Source of the DNA: Sinonovacula constricta
Lineage: Eukaryota > Mollusca > Bivalvia > Cardiida > Solecurtidae
Assembly (NCBI GenBank): GCA_007844125.1
Contig: CM017565.1
Span: forward strand, 8,754,885-8,818,884
Direction: 5' to 3'
Length of the DNA stretch: 64,000 nt
Under the pieces are notes generated by a model. The model was not told the DNA's origin, did no database searches, and saw only the letters and a program-made list of their open reading frames with translations. The position numbers and the translations under genes were made by a program. Positions 12,105-23,239 of the stretch are shown here, piece by piece (position 1 is the first letter of the stretch; the number at the start of each line of letters is the position of its first letter).

Positions 12105-12625
12105 TCATTGATAATTTATTATAGTACTAGTTTTTTGTCTGTATATAAGTTAATTTTATCAGTTTTATACCGGTGCATGTGCTTATAGTTAGTTGTCTCA
12201 CTTTGACGGGATATTTTTAATTAACTATTTGTTTGATAGGAAAACTTTCAAGAAGTGCTCCACGAACCAGGTTTTAGCACTTCAGTGGTCGTTCAAAGGT
12301 AGTAACTGTTTTTTCTCTGAACATTTGTTTGCCCTTTCTATGTGATTTATTTCATTTGTACATAATCTAATTAAATAATTATGATTCTATGTTTTACTAT
12401 GTGTTCAGTCTTTGGAGAAAAGCCACCAGGAATTGCGAGGTTGGAGCGGTCCACAGAGGTTTAAGCACCACAGTCAGTCTTTTACTGACTGTTCCAAGGC
12501 GGTAACTGCTGGTTCTTATTATTTGTGTGTTATATCTCGTCTCCTTTTTTCACTTTTACATTTACCCTGTTTGCCTTTGTCTAGGGGTAATTTAGATTTA
12601 AATATTTTATAGGACATTTTCTTAT
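12105..12625 (+). mobile_element. Two-core (D-type) interspersed element, locus 1
   Basis: Two family cores in the same orientation, at about 12,252-12,306 and 12,434-12,509. The first has a degraded core (GAGGTTGG lost). Between them is a spacer with TTTTCTCTGAACATTTGTTT, TCTATGTG, TTTCATTTGTAC and TCTATGTTTTACTATGTGTT. The same two-core order and spacer occur on the minus strand at 36,560-36,950, so this is a dimeric element rather than two unrelated insertions. The second core has a perfect stem, CAGTCAGT...ACTGACTG. The 3' tail resembles the A type and ends near TATAGGACATTTTCTTATG. Confidence 0.7.
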
Positions 12626-13084
12626 GTACCCATAATAACATAATGATGGTTTTACAAACCTAGGCAAACGTTGAAATAATGCCAAATGTCGATTATTCAA
12701 CATCCCCGAAAACAAAAATAGAAACAAATGTAAAGAACTAGGGAAATTATGGCATTTTTGCCACAACGTAAGATAAATGTATACTTTATTTTCATTTAAT
12801 ATATAAAAAAGAAGGACCGTTTGCTTCTCTTTATATATTTGTTTCAGTTAAGGTTATTTTGATGTTTAGCTCGTGTTGTGTTCATTTGTCATCTAAAAAT
12901 ATGCCAGCGAATAAGAGTGACTGAAATTAGTAAGTATAAAAATAGTTTATATAAATTTCACATTTTTATTTTGACATCACATTTTGTTTTGTTATGAGGT
13001 CATTAACTTGTCCTTATTATCATCGCTTGGACAAATGTATTGCAAACTATTCTCTCGTTTAGGAGTCTAGGCTTTAATCTACGA

Positions 13085-13400
13085 GACATATGTTGATAGC
13101 ACATTACGTTATTGTTACATTGTTTCTAAATAGCATTCTTTATGTTTGTTTAACTCCCGATTTATCCACTATAAGTTGTCTCATTTTGATGGAATATTTT
13201 TATTTATATGTTTGTCTGTAAAAAAATATCCGGAAGTACGAGGTTGGAGCGCTCCACAGTTCAGGTTTAAACAACCAAGCCGATAATTTAACTGACTGAC
13301 CGTTCCAAGGCAGCAACATTTTTTCTTTGTGTGCGTCATGTCTAGTGTCTGTGGTACTGTCCCCCTAACATTTAAAATATGTAAAAAAAATATTTTACAC
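13085..13400 (+). mobile_element. A-type interspersed element, decayed
   Basis: Upstream text matches the A-type 5' module (ACATATGTTGA-AG...TAACTCCCGAT, then GTTGTCTCATTTTGATGG). The core has the perfect palindrome GGAGCGCTCC at 13,246-13,255, CTGACTGACCGTTCCAAGG, and then a degraded 3' tail. It lies about 170 bases from the Penelope-like relic. Confidence 0.65.
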
Positions 13401-13574
13401 AGTTGTTGCTTTAGTCGAAAATAAGTATTATTTATGGTTAAGTGAAACAAGTGAGTGTATTTTGTTTTTTCAGTAAAGCGCTATGACTGCACATTTCACC
13501 CCTTGAACGTTACCAAAATGTATTGGTATTTAATTACCTTAGAACATTTGTCACTCGCTTTACTAACATATTTT

Positions 13575-14230
13575 ATCCTGAAAATACCTGTCATAGGAGG
13601 CCAACAGAATGACATCAGTAAAAAAATGAGACGGTCATTCACACGCAAACCGGCAAAAGGGGATAGACTCGGGTACGGATAATTCACAATACCGAAGTTG
13701 AACTTGCCTCTCTTAACATCGGCTTTAGTAGAGACGTTGTCATTGGAAAAAGTGGTCTCAATGTCTAGAAATATTGCATTTAATTGTCAATATTTTGCGT
13801 TATTACAGCAAATTCTTGTGTGTAAATAAGTTGAATCATTTGAGCAAAGAAAATACTATCTATAGTAAGAATATCCTCCAGATTTCGTGATGTTGGCATG
13901 AAAGCCTCTATAATGTGGATTTGGTTAGAAAGGGTTAATTTTAACATTAAATCACGTTCAAAGCAGTATATAACCAATCTGCAATCAAGGGTCCACAGTT
14001 GGTTATCATAGGATGCCTCATTTTGATGGGATATTTTTTTACATAGTACATCTTTAAGAAAAACCTTAAGAAAGAATGGCGTAATCAGCACAACCTTTCT
14101 TATTTACCTAATAATATAGGACCTTTTCTTATTAACCTAATCATAGGAATACCATTCTTGTCTAAATAAAGTGTCACCGCATTTTATACATTTTTGTAAA
14201 TATTGTATAATGGGAAACATAGAGCTCCTA
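13575..14230 (-). pseudogene. Penelope-like reverse transcriptase relic 1
   Basis: Read on the minus strand, fragments match the reverse-transcriptase palm of Penelope-like elements: a piece before the catalytic loop (14,230-14,143), then CFERD-like text, EAFMPTSRNLEDILTIDSI (about 13,905-13,850) and IVNYPYP (about 13,690). The catalytic YxDD position reads NLED (13,884-13,873), so the tyrosine and one aspartate are lost. A 127-bp insertion at 14,013-14,139 and an insertion of about 45 bases after NYPYP break the frame. It aligns with the relic at 23.2-24.4 kb over its whole length. Confidence 0.75.
14013..14139 (+). mobile_element. 127-bp A-type deletion derivative inside the Penelope-like relic, with 8-bp target duplication
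   Basis: The insert begins ATGCCTCATTTTGATGGGAT (matching A-type 5' text) and ends TAGGACCTTTTCTTATTAAC (matching the A-type 3' end); the core between is deleted. It is bounded by the direct repeat ATCATAGG at 14,005-14,012 and 14,140-14,147. The homologous relic near 24,082-24,095 has a single TCCATAGG-like copy and no insert, acting as an empty site. This supports transposition with an 8-bp duplication. Confidence 0.7.
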
Positions 14231-14734
14231 ACTTAAGACGTAATTAAAACTTTGTCCACATTATATACAAAAGAAGCGAAACCAATTTAATTGAATAGAA
14301 CAAAACGAACAATAATTACAATGCATGTATACATATCATATATTTATATAAATATAAATCCTACGAGAATAACAACGTATATCATATTTTGAGCAAGCAT
14401 TAGGTATAGGTTCACACCTGCAAGTAATATATAAAAGTAACAATATAATTTTATCTGAGACAAGACTTACGTAAAAGGAGAAGTTTTTTTCTACGAAAAG
14501 CCATCCTTCTTAAAGACTTATTTGTGCTGATTACGCATTTTCGCGAAGAAATTGAGGCATCTGGTGGTACAGCATGCGTAGTGATTATATAATTGATAAA
14601 AAATATTACTAGCAATTAATATAACGTGAATGTAAATACGACGAACTAAGATACGTTGATTATATATCGATACATGTTTTGATATGTAAATAGTTTATTT
14701 TAAATATGGCGGTCCATGTTGACGCATACAATAA

Positions 14735-15400
14735 AAGTTGTGCAGTGACGTCATATGATAAAAATGAATTAATTTTAAATACTGATTACTCTGTTCTAAT
14801 AATAATATAGAGAAAATGACAAAAGCAAAATATGCAATCCAGGCAATAATATATTCGTCTTGTATAGTGCTGGTAAGTAACTAGATCTAGAAAGGTATTC
14901 TAATAGAACGAATTGACATGTTACAATAATGGCACACATTATCGTGTAGTTTGGCATGTGACAATAATGGCACAAATTATCGTGTTTGGATTTTTTATTT
15001 TTATCTACTGTACATACTATACATATGTTTATATTTTATTTTATTACTCGTTATTATGTATGTATTTAAGTTCATTGTATCTGTTTTAACTCCCGATGCA
15101 GGTGCTTACTGTTAGTTGGTTCACTTTGACGGGGATTTTGTTATTTACACTGTTTGTTTGCTAGAAAAACCTTCAGGAAGTGCGAGGTTGGAGCGCTCCA
15201 CAAACCAGGTTTAAGCACCCCAGTTGGCCCTTTTGCCGATTGACCGTTCCAAGGCGGTAACTGATGGATTTTCTTTATGTGTGTTATGTCTCGTCTCTGT
15301 GTTTTTGTCACATTTGCATTTACATTGTTTGCCTTTGTCTACTGGTAGATAAAATTAAAAATCTGTGAAAATTTTGATAGGACCTTTTCTTATTTACCTA
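14735..15400 (+). mobile_element. A-type interspersed element, long copy
   Basis: The 5' module includes TGACGTCA at 14,746-14,753. A TTTATTTTTATCTACTGTAC segment, TTTTAACTCCCGATGCAGGT and the core follow. The core has GGAGCGCTCC at 15,190-15,199, GGTTTAAGCACCCCAG and GACCGTTCCAAGGCGGTAAC. The 3' end reads TGTCTCGTCTCTGTG, GCCTTTGTCTA, TTTTGATAGGACCTTTTCTT ATTTACCTA. A 38-bp tandem duplication (14,917-14,992, word ACAATAATGGCACA) interrupts the 5' module. It is among the most complete A copies here. Confidence 0.75.
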
Positions 15401-16524
15401 TTGTTAAATACTCTGCATTGTAACGTGTAGTACACCCAAGACATTTAACGTTTGATTACTAAAATAATGAGATAAATAAATCATCGAGTTTATGTGGTCA
15501 ATTTCGTACATCTGAAAGTGTGAATTTAAGAATTTAAGTGCACTTTAAACTGAATGAGAAAAAGCAAGAAACCACATTTCAGACAGGTGCTTACATTTGT
15601 TATGTCCCGTTGTCAAGATAAAGCTTCATGAATTGCTTATGAAAAATTAAGAAAGAAATTGGAGAAAAAATGTTTTGTTAAACACAGAATGGAGTGTTAT
15701 AATGAGTTATCCACAGGTTTCATAATTTATCTATTTATTTATCTTTTGAAAACCCTCATTTAGATATAATCACCGTGCAACTTTACAACCGCCTAACGCT
15801 ATTGCCATGATATCATGAAATGAATGTGTGTCTGTATAACCGACGGAAATGTACTTTACCAGTGGGTTCAACAAAGAACGTTCGTTTATTCAGTATGACT
15901 AGCCGTATGATATTGTTGAATACAATGGTTTTTGCAATGAATGGACATATAGATGACATTTTGATACTTGCTTTGTACATAATCATGTTATCATAGTTTG
16001 AAGTGCGATATTTGTGCTCTCTGTACATCGGTTTCGTATCGGTTACTGGGCCAAATGACAAGTCGATTTTTGTTTTTCTTTGTTTATGAATGGACTCGCC
16101 TAATGTTCTGTCACTTTTACAATTAATTTATGTGTTTGCAATTCTGGTACCAGTCTAACTTATTGGTTCTGAAATAGCTGCACGCATAAGTATAACAAGA
16201 ATCATAGTTCAGCTTTGATGTAGCGTGTAATATATAATTAGACATATTATGACACAATTGAAATTTAACATGTCCTGTTTTGAAGTAACTTACCCCACTA
16301 AATACAATGTCCTCACAGTTAGCTGATTTACTCGGAAGTCAAAATATAAATTTATGTTGCTTTAGCATTGTGAGAATTAAATTTGATACCCATTTTGTAA
16401 AATCATATTAGTTACGTCGGGCTTTAAGGCTTCACATCTTGAAAAAGAAAGTCTACGTGAAGACCAACATTCTAAAATGTTAAGGTAAAACAAAATGCGT
16501 CACAGAGGCCTCTTTTTAAATTAT
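15401..16524. other. No gene recognised
   Basis: The only ORF of note (82 codons, minus, 16,061-15,813) has no recognised domain and no splice support. No repeat is seen. Confidence 0.4.
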
Positions 16525-16612
16525 ATATAAGAATATAAGTCCTATAAACTTTGCAACATATACCAAACCCTGAAAAGGCACAGAACAAAAGTATTCACAT
16601 GCAAAGCCATTA
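16525..16612 (-). mobile_element. B-type interspersed element, 3'-end fragment
   Basis: Only the sense 3' end is present: on the plus strand, AAGAATATAAGTCCTATAAA, GCAACATATACCAAAC, AAAAGGCACAGAACAAAAGT and TTCACATGCAA. There is no core. A copy with only the 3' end fits 5' truncation during target-primed reverse transcription. Confidence 0.7.
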
Positions 16613-18604
16613 TCTTATGAGAACAAGCCTTTGACATACGGACAAATTAAAATAGCCTTATGTTCATTAAGTACACATATAACTAAGTAAAAGTATTTTA
16701 TGTTTTGATCAAGTAGCTAACTATCGTTAGGACATGAAAGAAACGAAGCAAATTTAGTCATCTTAAAGCATATACTGGTACGTTTCAAGGACATATTTGT
16801 TTAGTTGAATGTGATATGGCGAAACACGAAACATGAGAAATGGATTTTTTAACATGTATCAGCTGAAGTTGTGTTCTCCTCCGAACAAATTGGTTGCTAC
16901 AGTTGATAGCAGGTGTGGTTTATTATTATTGTCCTGTTAACTGTACACACACTAGAACATGACCTGGTTTTCAGACAAGCCCCAGGTAAGCAGACGCTTT
17001 AACTGTCGTAAAGGGAATCGTATTCTTATGAAAATAAAACCATCCTCGTTATCGTTGAATACTTATAAAAAGGAATTCATAACTTAAACATTTGGTAGGT
17101 TAACTTAAGAAGTATTTTTTCTGTTATAACTACGTCTTGTTACTAAAGAACATTTCTGTTTCATTAAAATGATTAATAATCGCACCGACTTTTGCACAGA
17201 AACTGAAACAATTCAGCACCGACTTTTGCACAGAAACTGAAACAATACGTTGACAAAATAAACTGTTAAAAAGAACAGGTTATGTTAGATAAGTCGTACC
17301 TATCTTTGTTAGAATAAGTCCTCTTGCTAGTGATATTATTTTACCTCCACGCAGGCAAAGCTAAAATATTTAATGGCTTTAGCAGGCAATGTCACTAAAC
17401 TGCATAAAGACGGCAACATATAAGTTTTTGTGTTTTACGTCAATGTTCAGTTACCTCCGGAGAGTCCAACGCCAACATTAATTTCCTTTAGTTTTCTGCT
17501 TTTCTGAAAAAAAATATGCAGAATTGCAATAGAACGGTTTACAATCTAAATTGATCATTGTACCAAATGGTTAAGGGGTTTCTGTCTGCACAATGTGATA
17601 AAACTTAATAGAATATGATACTGTTACCGAAAACCTTTTTCAAATATTTTATTTCATTAATGATTTGGCATTTAAATCCCAAGACTTCTGGAAACATTAT
17701 GTTTAACAGCGATAAGCCTGGTTTCATCATGTTTTTTACCTTTTTATTTTTGCAACTGAGTTGTATCATAATTTCAAAAGTTGTTAGAAATATGTTGCAT
17801 GTATGTTCAAATCTTCCAAAAAAGTAAAAATGATTTTTATTTAACTTGGTCATACCATTTAGCACTTGACATATCTGAAAGCGTATTCCCTAAAATTATA
17901 GATAGAGAAACAATTTTATCTTGAAGAATTTCATGACCGTGTATACTATGTCAGGACCACCTAAAATATTTAAATCTAGTCATGGTATCCTGACATAAGC
18001 CTGGCCAATTACAAAGCCTGACTGGGACGCATATTTATTATCCGAATATCAACGATAATATGTTTAAATTCAAAATCAACGTCGGACAAAAGCACTAAGC
18101 AAACACAGTGCGCTTTTACAAGTCTAATACATTTGAAATGTTCGCCAAATATTAAACAAAACAATCTAAAAAGACGTAAAAGATAATCATGATGAAGAGA
18201 ATTTCATAGTATTGGAAATGTGTGCGTCTGTAGAAGGACACTCTTTCCACATAAAAACACTTAAAGTTGTTTAAAAATATTATAACTACTAAGTATAATA
18301 CGAGCAACAATGCAAAAATGCTTATTTATTAATTAAATACTTCTAGAGTACAAGGCTATTGAGTATTTAGTAAGTGGTTTCAGTTTTAAGGTCTTACTAT
18401 ATTGTTGTCCTCTTCTCTGACTTCTTACATAGTAATGAGGTATCATGTGTTGGCCATGAGAAATACCACCGGAAAATAAAGACAAATTGATTTATTGGAT
18501 GATATCATATTCAGCAGTCTAGACCAGTGTCATTTATCTAAGAATTATATCTATATAAAATTAAAAACGGTTCTATGAGAATTGTTACAGATATTAAAAT
18601 TTGA
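16613..18604. other. No gene recognised; small repeats
   Basis: A 34-bp perfect tandem pair (word GCACCGACTTTTGCACAGAA) lies at 17,182-17,249. An inverted repeat ATGTCAGGA/TCCTGACAT at about 17,951 and 17,988 could form a hairpin. Around 16,905-16,960 the reverse complement (CCACACCTGCTA, GACAATAATA) resembles 39,860-39,895 in the old duplication. No ORF here is convincing. Confidence 0.4.
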
Positions 18605-18880
18605 ACTACCCCAAGACAAAGGCATACCTAATTAACGTACATATAAAAGCGACAAAAACACCGAGACGAGACATAACTCACAAAAAGTAAAACCAACAGT
18701 TACCGCCTAAGAACGGTCAGTCGTCAAAATGACTGACAAGGAAACTTAAACCTAGTTCGCGGAGCGCTCTCCAAACTTGCATTTCCTGAAGGTTTCACTT
18801 ACAGTGTAAATAAAATATTCCATAAAAGTGAGACGACTAACAGCAATCAATTTCATCGAGGTAACTGATAAAAGAATGTA
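18605..18880 (-). mobile_element. A-type interspersed element
   Basis: On the plus strand: AGACAAAGGCATACCT, ACCGAGACGAGACATAACTC, CAGTTACCGCC, the stem CAGTCGTCAAAATGACTG, CGGAGCGCTC, TTTCCTGAAGG, ACAGTGTAAATAAAATATTC and GTGAGACGACTAACAG. The core is diverged but the order is complete from the 3' tail to the 5' module. Confidence 0.72.
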
Positions 18881-19649
18881 TAAATAGCAAATCAAATTTA
18901 ACATTGTTTATAATTTAGAATTTTAAAATTGCATTTTGCAGTGCAAGTTTAATGCAATAACCTCATTTAGTTTGTTGTAGATGGCGACTTCTTGGCTGAA
19001 TTGTTTTATTGTTCTTATCAATTTAATTTAGATTTTTTATGGGATGATATGATGTGCTATTTAGTGGTATTAATGAGTCAATCTCAGCGGGAAAGCAAAT
19101 CTTACTACATTTATGTATAAATTATTGCATAAAAGAGCAAATTTCAGCACTGATTCAACTTGAGATAAAAGTTTCTTTGCAATCTTGTTGTTTAAATTTA
19201 TTATGTCGTACGTCATTTCGTTATACAGAAAATGGATATTCAAGCGTTTTCATAATCTGATGGTTGATAATTAACATAATTTTGAGACCCATTTTAGTGA
19301 GTCTGTGATAAAATTTAGAGCTAGCAATTACTATTAAAAACGCCATTTAAAAACAGAAAAACAATGACAGAATAAACATGTGTATACTCTGAATATTTTA
19401 GAACATTCAAACTACGATGGATTTAGAAAGTGAAAGTATGTTTGATATTTCATTGCACAAGCAATAACTATAATACAGGAATAAACAATGATTCAATGTC
19501 AAAATTGTTATGTTGAAGACGAAATATTTTCGTTTATATTATTATTCTTAAGCTATTAAAGACGAATATGAGTTTCTAATCATGTATCTGACTTGCTGTG
19601 TTCGATATAGAAAACATAGACTAAGAGATAGCGTCTAATCTTTGAGTAT

Positions 19650-19840
19650 AAATAAGAATAAATGACCCAAGGCAAAGGTATACACATGCAAGCCAAATGT
19701 AAAAGTAAGAACAAATCTACAGATGAGTCTATTAACAAAAAGAGCAAACCCAGCAGTTACCGCCTTGGAACAGTCAGTCGACAAAAAGGACCGACTGGGC
19801 TGCTGAAACCGGTTTTATAGAGCTCTATAAGCCATAGCTA
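19650..19840 (-). mobile_element. B-type interspersed element, truncated, beside a (TA)n tract
   Basis: On the plus strand: AAATAAGAATAAATGACCC, GCAAAGGTATACACATGCAA, GAGCAAACCCAGCAGTTACC, stem text CAGTCGAC...GACCGACTG and the palindrome TAGAGCTCTA. Homology stops at about 19,835, where a (TA)9 tract at 19,845-19,863 begins, so the sense 5' part is missing. Confidence 0.7.
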
Positions 19841-20139
19841 CGTATATATATATATATATATATAATAATCACTGATTAAAGAACGACAGATGTCCAGGGA
19901 GGCTTGGTGTTTTGGCACCTATGTTATTTAATGGTTTTGACTAAGATGTACTGGTATGTAACGTTGGTGTGTGCTGCCGTCCTTATATCTTAATTCTGAG
20001 CGTTGTCATATTTCGACGTTTGTCATTTGAATAAATCTAATGCCATTCACAATGAGACGCGTTTTTATACAAATACTAAACAAGATTTAAGTGATTTTTG
20101 TCCTCAATGTGCAATGGTAATCAGTATTCAGTATTCAAT

Positions 20140-20595
20140 AAGAATATATAAGACAAGTCCTATGAACATTGCAACATATACAAAAATTAAAAAGACACTG
20201 GACCAAGCATCCACATGCACGCCAAATGTAAAAGTGAGAACAAATCTGTGATGAGTCATTTAACAATAAGAGCAAACCCGACAGTTGCCGCCTTGGAACG
20301 ATCAGTCGGCATTATGGACCAACTGAGGTGCTTAAACCGGTTGTACAGAGCTCTAACTTCAGCACTTCCTTACGGGTTTCTCGAATGCAAGCAATGATAA
20401 GAAAACTGATCCATTTGAATAAGTGTCCAAGCGCTGACGTGTTTGACAAGTTATGACGAAAGCAGTGACGTCATTGAAAAATAATGTCCACATAGTGTTT
20501 AGAAGAGAGATAGGTATTATTTCGATTAGAAAACCTACAGAAAACGTTAATAGTAAATGAAATTAACTTTTCGAATCAGTTTCATTTTTGTGACA
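20140..20595 (-). mobile_element. B-type interspersed element, nearly full length
   Basis: On the plus strand: AAGAATATATAAGACAAGTC, GAACATTGCAACATATAC, TGATGAGTCATTTAACAATA, CAGTTGCCGCCTTGGAACG, CAGAGCTCTAACTTCAGCAC, TTTCTCGAATGCAAGCAATG, TGTCCAAGCGCTGACG, TGACGTCA at 20,466-20,473, ATAATGTCCACATAGTGTTT and AAATTAACTTT. It lacks about the last 130 bases of the sense 5' end seen in the two full-length copies. Confidence 0.75.
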
Positions 20596-20776
20596 TGTTT
20601 GTAAATCTTAAACATAACTTGAATCTTTGTGCAAACTTGTACGCATAAAATGAATGGTTATCAAATCTAAAAATCATTAAAGACATATTATTATACAATC
20701 AATCTCCAGGTAAAAGCGATACAATTATGTGATTTCAATTTGTATAAATGCTTCCGAAAATATAAAAATGACCGAA

Positions 20777-20946
20777 TTAATTCCGAATAAGATCGTCAGG
20801 AATATTTCTAGTGACTAACTTAACGTCGTATATTTCACTGTACGTCAACGAAAAATTCGCCAAAATGGCCTCGCTCACGTTAAACGCATCAAAGCACGTG
20901 TTTATGATCCACTCTTCAGTTGGTTGCAGGTGTGCGATCAGCTTGA
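20777..20946 (-). CDS. Candidate terminal exon, unknown protein
   Basis: On the minus strand an acceptor, TTCTTAATTGTAG, ends at 20,947. Two bases then precede 55 codons to TAA. Local G+C and codon choice (CTG, ATC, CAC, GCG, ACG) are richer than the surroundings. The peptide is non-repetitive, e.g. LQPTEEWIINTCFDAFNVSE and EIYDVKLVTRNIPDDLIRN, with two N-glycosylation sequons (NVS, NFS). No family is recognised. Upstream minus-strand text at 21,050-21,230 may hold another exon, but I could not define borders. Confidence 0.3.
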
Positions 20947-22440
20947 CTACAATTAAGAATCTTACAACGTGCATGTTCAATATTTACATAGAATGTGAAA
21001 ATTAAAATATAAGTATGTAATAATAGCAGTTAACGTAGACAGTTGGCAGCGAAGTTTCCCCAACTAAACGGCACACAACAGGGTTATAAATCTACAAACC
21101 AAAATGAATTGATATGCCATATGGCCTTGTATACCATTTCCATCAGTTCCATGTTGTTTGTGTATCAGACAACCGTATCCGACTTGTATGAAGTTGTAGA
21201 AGAAGATGGATGTTTGACCATTTGTTAACTGCATATTACAAACGTCTAAAAATGCTATGAGGCCAGTGAGTCCAACTAATCCAATTTAATTTGTGGTTAT
21301 GCTTTTTCAAATAACTAAATTGCGGGAATAACTTCTATTTAAGATAATCAATTTAAAGTTAGCTTTTATGTGATATTGTTTGTTTTATCCTTAGCATAAA
21401 TTAAAAAAAAATCAAACATTATTTGCAACGCGGATAAACACCCATTACCCTCCCTTTAGTCGACCCTGAATGCCGTTACTGTGATATCTTCCTTCTCATT
21501 CTGATTCTTATATGTTTTATTTTTAATTTACGTTCTCCTTTAGTAAGTTTACAATGAAATATATAGCTAATTCCATAGATAGTGACTTTTTATTGTTACA
21601 ATAATATTGCATATTGTGTAACAATGGTTATCTCAAAACAATGTGGTTATCCTGCATATATATGTCGATTTGTCGCCAACAAATCTTAAGAAATAAGTTA
21701 AAATATAGAAGATTGACGCTATGCTTACTATATATTCTTTTCGAGTATTTTTAATCTTGCAATATGACGGTTTTCTAACTGCAAGCAATCCTGTCAAAAT
21801 AGGATTCTAAAAATAGATTCAGCATGCTTTTATTTCTTTAATGACTTAATGACGGTACGACCAAAATTCGACCCCGTTTTGAATATAGGGCAGAAACAGC
21901 ATTTGTGTAAAAAATTAAACATGCTTGAAGAAAGAAAGAAGATAAGAAAATTATGAAAATGAAGTCCCTTATGTCGTACGTCACGGTTTGTTGTTAGGTA
22001 AGGTGCGTTTAAAGCTTGATTTTGTTTGTTTATTTGTTTGTTTTCTGTAAAGAAATGTGAAATTAAATTATGACAACTTGGAACTCCAATACCGTATTAC
22101 AACAACTGTAAATTTCATAACCTAAAACAATTGCTAGAAATCACTTTTCTTAACGAGAATAATACTCTCGTATCCTTAATAGTTCTTGTGTTATAAAAGA
22201 ACATTACACCATAGAGTTTTGTTAAGCACATTTTGTAACATTTGTTTTGCTTATAAATATGATACAAGGAAGTAGATGGAAACTGAACAATTAATAGTAT
22301 TAAACGTGTTGGTGTATATACATGTAAAGAAATTAATACCGTTATTTAGAAGAGCTAAATATTGACAAGAAAACATACTAACACGTGTTACTTGAATAAA
22401 GTCTTGACTATGCACCAAATTATTCTAGGATTTCGCGTTT
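20947..22440. other. No gene supported
   Basis: An ORF of 61 codons lies on the plus strand (21,043-21,228) with a comparable reading on the minus strand; direction cannot be decided. The rest is A+T-rich without repeats I recognise. Confidence 0.35.
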
Positions 22441-22444
22441 GCCT

Positions 22445-22474
22445 GTTGTTGTTGTTGTTGTTGGTGTTGTTGTT
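22445..22474 (+). repeat. (GTT)n microsatellite
   Basis: A GTTGTTGTT tract with one GGT interruption, beside the 3' end of the neighbouring A-type element. Confidence 0.85.
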
Positions 22475-22529
22475 TTGGGTATTTTTTTTTGCATTTTGTT
22501 CTATCCGCTGATTTTCTTAATAAGTAAAC

Positions 22530-23095
22530 AAGAAAAGGTCCTATCAAAATTTTCACACATATTTAAAATTTATCTACCTGTAGACAAAGGCAAACAAGAT
22601 AAGTGTAAATATGACACAAACACAGAGACGAGACATAACACACAAAAAGAAAAAAAAACATCAGTTACCGCCTTGGAACGGTCAGTCGGCAAAAGGGCCA
22701 AGTGGGGCGCTTAAACCTGGTTTGTGGAGCGCTTGAACCTCGCACTTCCTGAAGATTTTTCTATCAAACAAACAGTGTAAATAGAAATACCCCGTCAAAG
22801 TGAAACAACTAAGAGTAAGCACCTGCATCGGGAGTTAAAACAGATACAGTGTACTTATGTACATACATAATAACTAGAAATAAAATAAACTATCAACATA
22901 TGTGCAGTATTTACAGTAGATAAAAGCTTCGGCAACGTAAAAATTCCAAATGAGAGAGTAGTTTCAAATAAAATAAAACTGTAAGAGCACTAATATATTA
23001 TAAGAACAATATAATGACGTCATACAATGCCGTGATGTCATATGCCAAAAGTGTCAACAGTGAAATGTGAAAAATACGAAAGAAATCGTCGAATT
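22530..23095 (-). mobile_element. A-type interspersed element, long copy
   Basis: On the plus strand: AAGAAAAGGTCCTATCAAAA (3' end), GACAAAGGCAAACAAG, AGAGACGAGACATAACACAC, CAGTTACCGCCTTGGAACGG, GGTTTGTGGAGCGCTTGAAC, CACCTGCATCGGGAGTTAAA, TACAGTAGATAAAAGC, AATGAGAGAGTAG, TGACGTCA at 23,015-23,022 and ACAGTGAAATGTGAAAAATA. It defines the A type as at least about 560 bases; the 5' module matches 29,985-30,200. The palindrome has one mismatch (GGAGCGCTTG). Confidence 0.78.
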
Positions 23096-23239
23096 TTAGA
23101 AAGCAACTCAAATCAACAAAAGAAAATGTAGTACTGGTAAAGGTTAATATGTTTTAACAAAAACATATCATAAAAGCCGAGGATTTATCCGCAGTTGGCA
23201 TATTATTTATTATAAAGGTACCAAATATCCCCATGTTAT

